From Plecoglossus altivelis (taxonomy: Eukaryota; Chordata; Actinopteri; Osmeriformes; Plecoglossidae), in the NCBI GenBank assembly GCA_036571765.1, contig BROE01000018.1, positions 10,580,743 to 10,644,742 of the forward strand: a DNA stretch of 64,000 nt. Direction: 5' to 3'. A program made the translations under genes and the position numbers. Positions 62,692 to 64,000 of this stretch are shown one piece after another. How positions within the stretch are numbered: the stretch's first letter is position 1; each line of letters starts with the position of its first letter. The notes beneath the pieces were generated by a model. It made no database searches and was not told the DNA's origin. It saw only the letters and a list, made by a program, of their open reading frames with translations.

Positions 62692-62740
62692 CTCCACCTC
62701 TCCCTTGCTCCCCCTCTCCCCTGTCTCTGATTACTTACCT
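62692..62740 (-). other. Splice-donor-like segment, copy 2, with candidate exon beyond it
   Basis: On the minus strand: CAAGGTAAGTAATCAGAGAC, followed by AGGGGAGAGGGGGAGCAAGGGAGAG-like sequence. GTAAGT is a near-ideal donor. The 150 bp on the exon side (62741-62890) are non-repetitive and CG-containing, and hold AATTAAATTTTC and GGCGCCATATTTC motifs. They have no long frame, so an untranslated exon or a conserved non-coding element is as likely as coding sequence. Confidence 0.4.
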
Positions 62741-63433
62741 TGTAGAAAATTTAATTGACACGGAGAATTGGCAAACAGACTCAAAACCGCAGCTCCGGGA
62801 GAGACCATCTGATGCCAGGCAGAAAGTTGTGAGAAATATGGCGCCTCGCTCGATTTTCTCTTACGAGATATTTAATCGTGAAACATTTTGAAGGGGGACA
62901 TACTCAGAATAGTGATTAGAATCAAATAGTTCCAAGTAGTAATCTGGGATGAAACGTTTGAAAAGATGGAGGGTTAGAAAGGAACGATGGAGACTGAGAC
63001 TGTTGACGGTTCAGGTTTTCATCATTATTCACAGACTATTCCTAACACCAGCTATAGCCTTCTGAATGTCTGTGGAGCGCTCCGCTTTGTTCGAATGTGC
63101 AGTTAAAAGTAAAACCCCCTATTGTGGATGCCTTTTTATCCCTCTAACACACCATTTTTGGGTTGCGGTCGGTCTGTAGCAGTGGTAATAGTGACTCTAT
63201 AGCCTGCTCCCCCGCTGCCGTTGAGTCCTCTATCCTCCCTCACCACACAACTCCGCTCCAGGCTCCCCAGGGCAATGTGCGCACACGCCAATGCCACTGC
63301 GGGGCACCTTGGCTGGGTCAGTGGTCCTGTGGCTCAGCCGTGGCAAACCACGGCAGTTACGCTCCTCAGGGGGTCTGTCTGTCTGTCCGTCTGTCTGGAT
63401 CACTGACCTCTGCTGACAGGGCTGGAAGTGAGG

Positions 63434-63435
<2 letters not shown>

Positions 63436-63508
<73 letters not shown>
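63436..63508. repeat. (GA)n microsatellite
   Basis: About 36 uninterrupted GA units, the longest pure dinucleotide run here, followed by 150 bp of GA-rich sequence. Confidence 0.97.
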
Positions 63509-63510
<2 letters not shown>

Positions 63511-64000
63511 AGAGAGAGAGTAAGAGAAGCAGAAAGTAAAAGAAACAGCAACACAGAGAGAAAGAGAGAGCAGAAAAAGAGACAAAGGGGGTCGAGAGGA
63601 AAGAGAGACTAAAGAGAAAGGGTAGCATAGCAAAGGGAAGGGAGTGAGAGACAAAGAGGGAAAGGAAGAAAGATACGCAGTGATTGTCTGTGTGAAAGGC
63701 CAGATCAGGGCAGCAACAGAACACATCCTCCAGTGCCTCGTATTCCGCCAACCCACCGACCTTCCAAATGTCACCCCTCCAACCACCCACCAGCACTCCT
63801 TACGGGGGGCTCCCCTGGAACGGCGCCACAGCGGGGACGTGGGGGATGAGGGTGGTGGTGAGGGTGGGGGGTGAGAGTGGGGGCTGAGGCGGAGTGGAGG
63901 AGAAGATGAATACTGACAGGAGCTGAGCTACAGAAGACGCTTCGGGTCGGATATCAGACCCTCACGTCTCTCCTGGTCTGTCGCTTGTCAGGAAGTTTCC

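Larger units (their letters stand above)
51561..64000. other. Intergenic, no gene recognised
   Basis: Contains the minisatellite, the palindromic MITE, the paired donor-like segments and most of the long GA/TG repeats. No open frame here looks like a conserved protein. Confidence 0.45.

Noticed and set aside
62405..62891. 117- and 155-codon plus frames
   Set aside because: Ser/Leu/His-rich translation of (CT)n and (CA)n; the non-repetitive end is discussed as a possible conserved element.

Overview
This window looks like teleost-fish nuclear DNA. It carries one recognisable multi-exon protein gene with GT-AG introns. It is also rich in dinucleotide and GA/CT microsatellites and holds tRNA-derived SINEs, truncated LINE 3' ends and small DNA transposons of kinds common in ray-finned fish. 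There are no bacterial-type operons, no CRISPR arrays and no viral genes that I can see. The species cannot be named from the sequence.

The gene is neuronal pentraxin 2 (nptx2, also called Narp), on the minus strand. Five coding exons lie at 18504-18947, 16698-16932, 15733-15977, 13283-13462 and 12467-12694. They join in frame to a 443-residue secreted protein: signal peptide, N-terminal coiled-coil region, then a pentraxin domain. Start codon, stop codon, all eight splice sites and all phases agree. A TATA-like box with a CRE-type half site lies about 415-480 bp upstream of the start codon, and the first AATAAA signals are near 10.4-10.5 kb. A (CT)n tract, a (TG)n tract and a SINE sit close to splice sites inside the gene.

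Region by region: 1-10.4 kb is intergenic, downstream of nptx2. It holds a foldback element (478-635), an 881-bp internally deleted TA-flanked transposon (5612-6492) and one copy of an unclassified repeat (6509-6966). 10.4-19.5 kb is nptx2. 19.5-64 kb lies upstream of nptx2 and has no gene I can name. It contains the inverted partner of the unclassified repeat (23196-23580), SINEs (26560, 30430, 46316), two LINE 3' ends (33897, flanked by a perfect 12-bp target-site duplication, and 39215), a 10-copy 55-56 bp minisatellite (55245-55812), a palindromic MITE (56887-56958), many microsatellites and several candidate conserved or regulatory stretches.

No undescribed multi-gene system is visible. 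The best leads are a pair of similar splice-donor-like segments (58206-58250 and 62692-62740), a possible exon or conserved element at 45540-45850, a possible first coding exon at 40104-40150, and the repeat tracts pressed against nptx2 splice sites. Nearly all other open frames are short and overlap low-complexity repeats, so they were not annotated.
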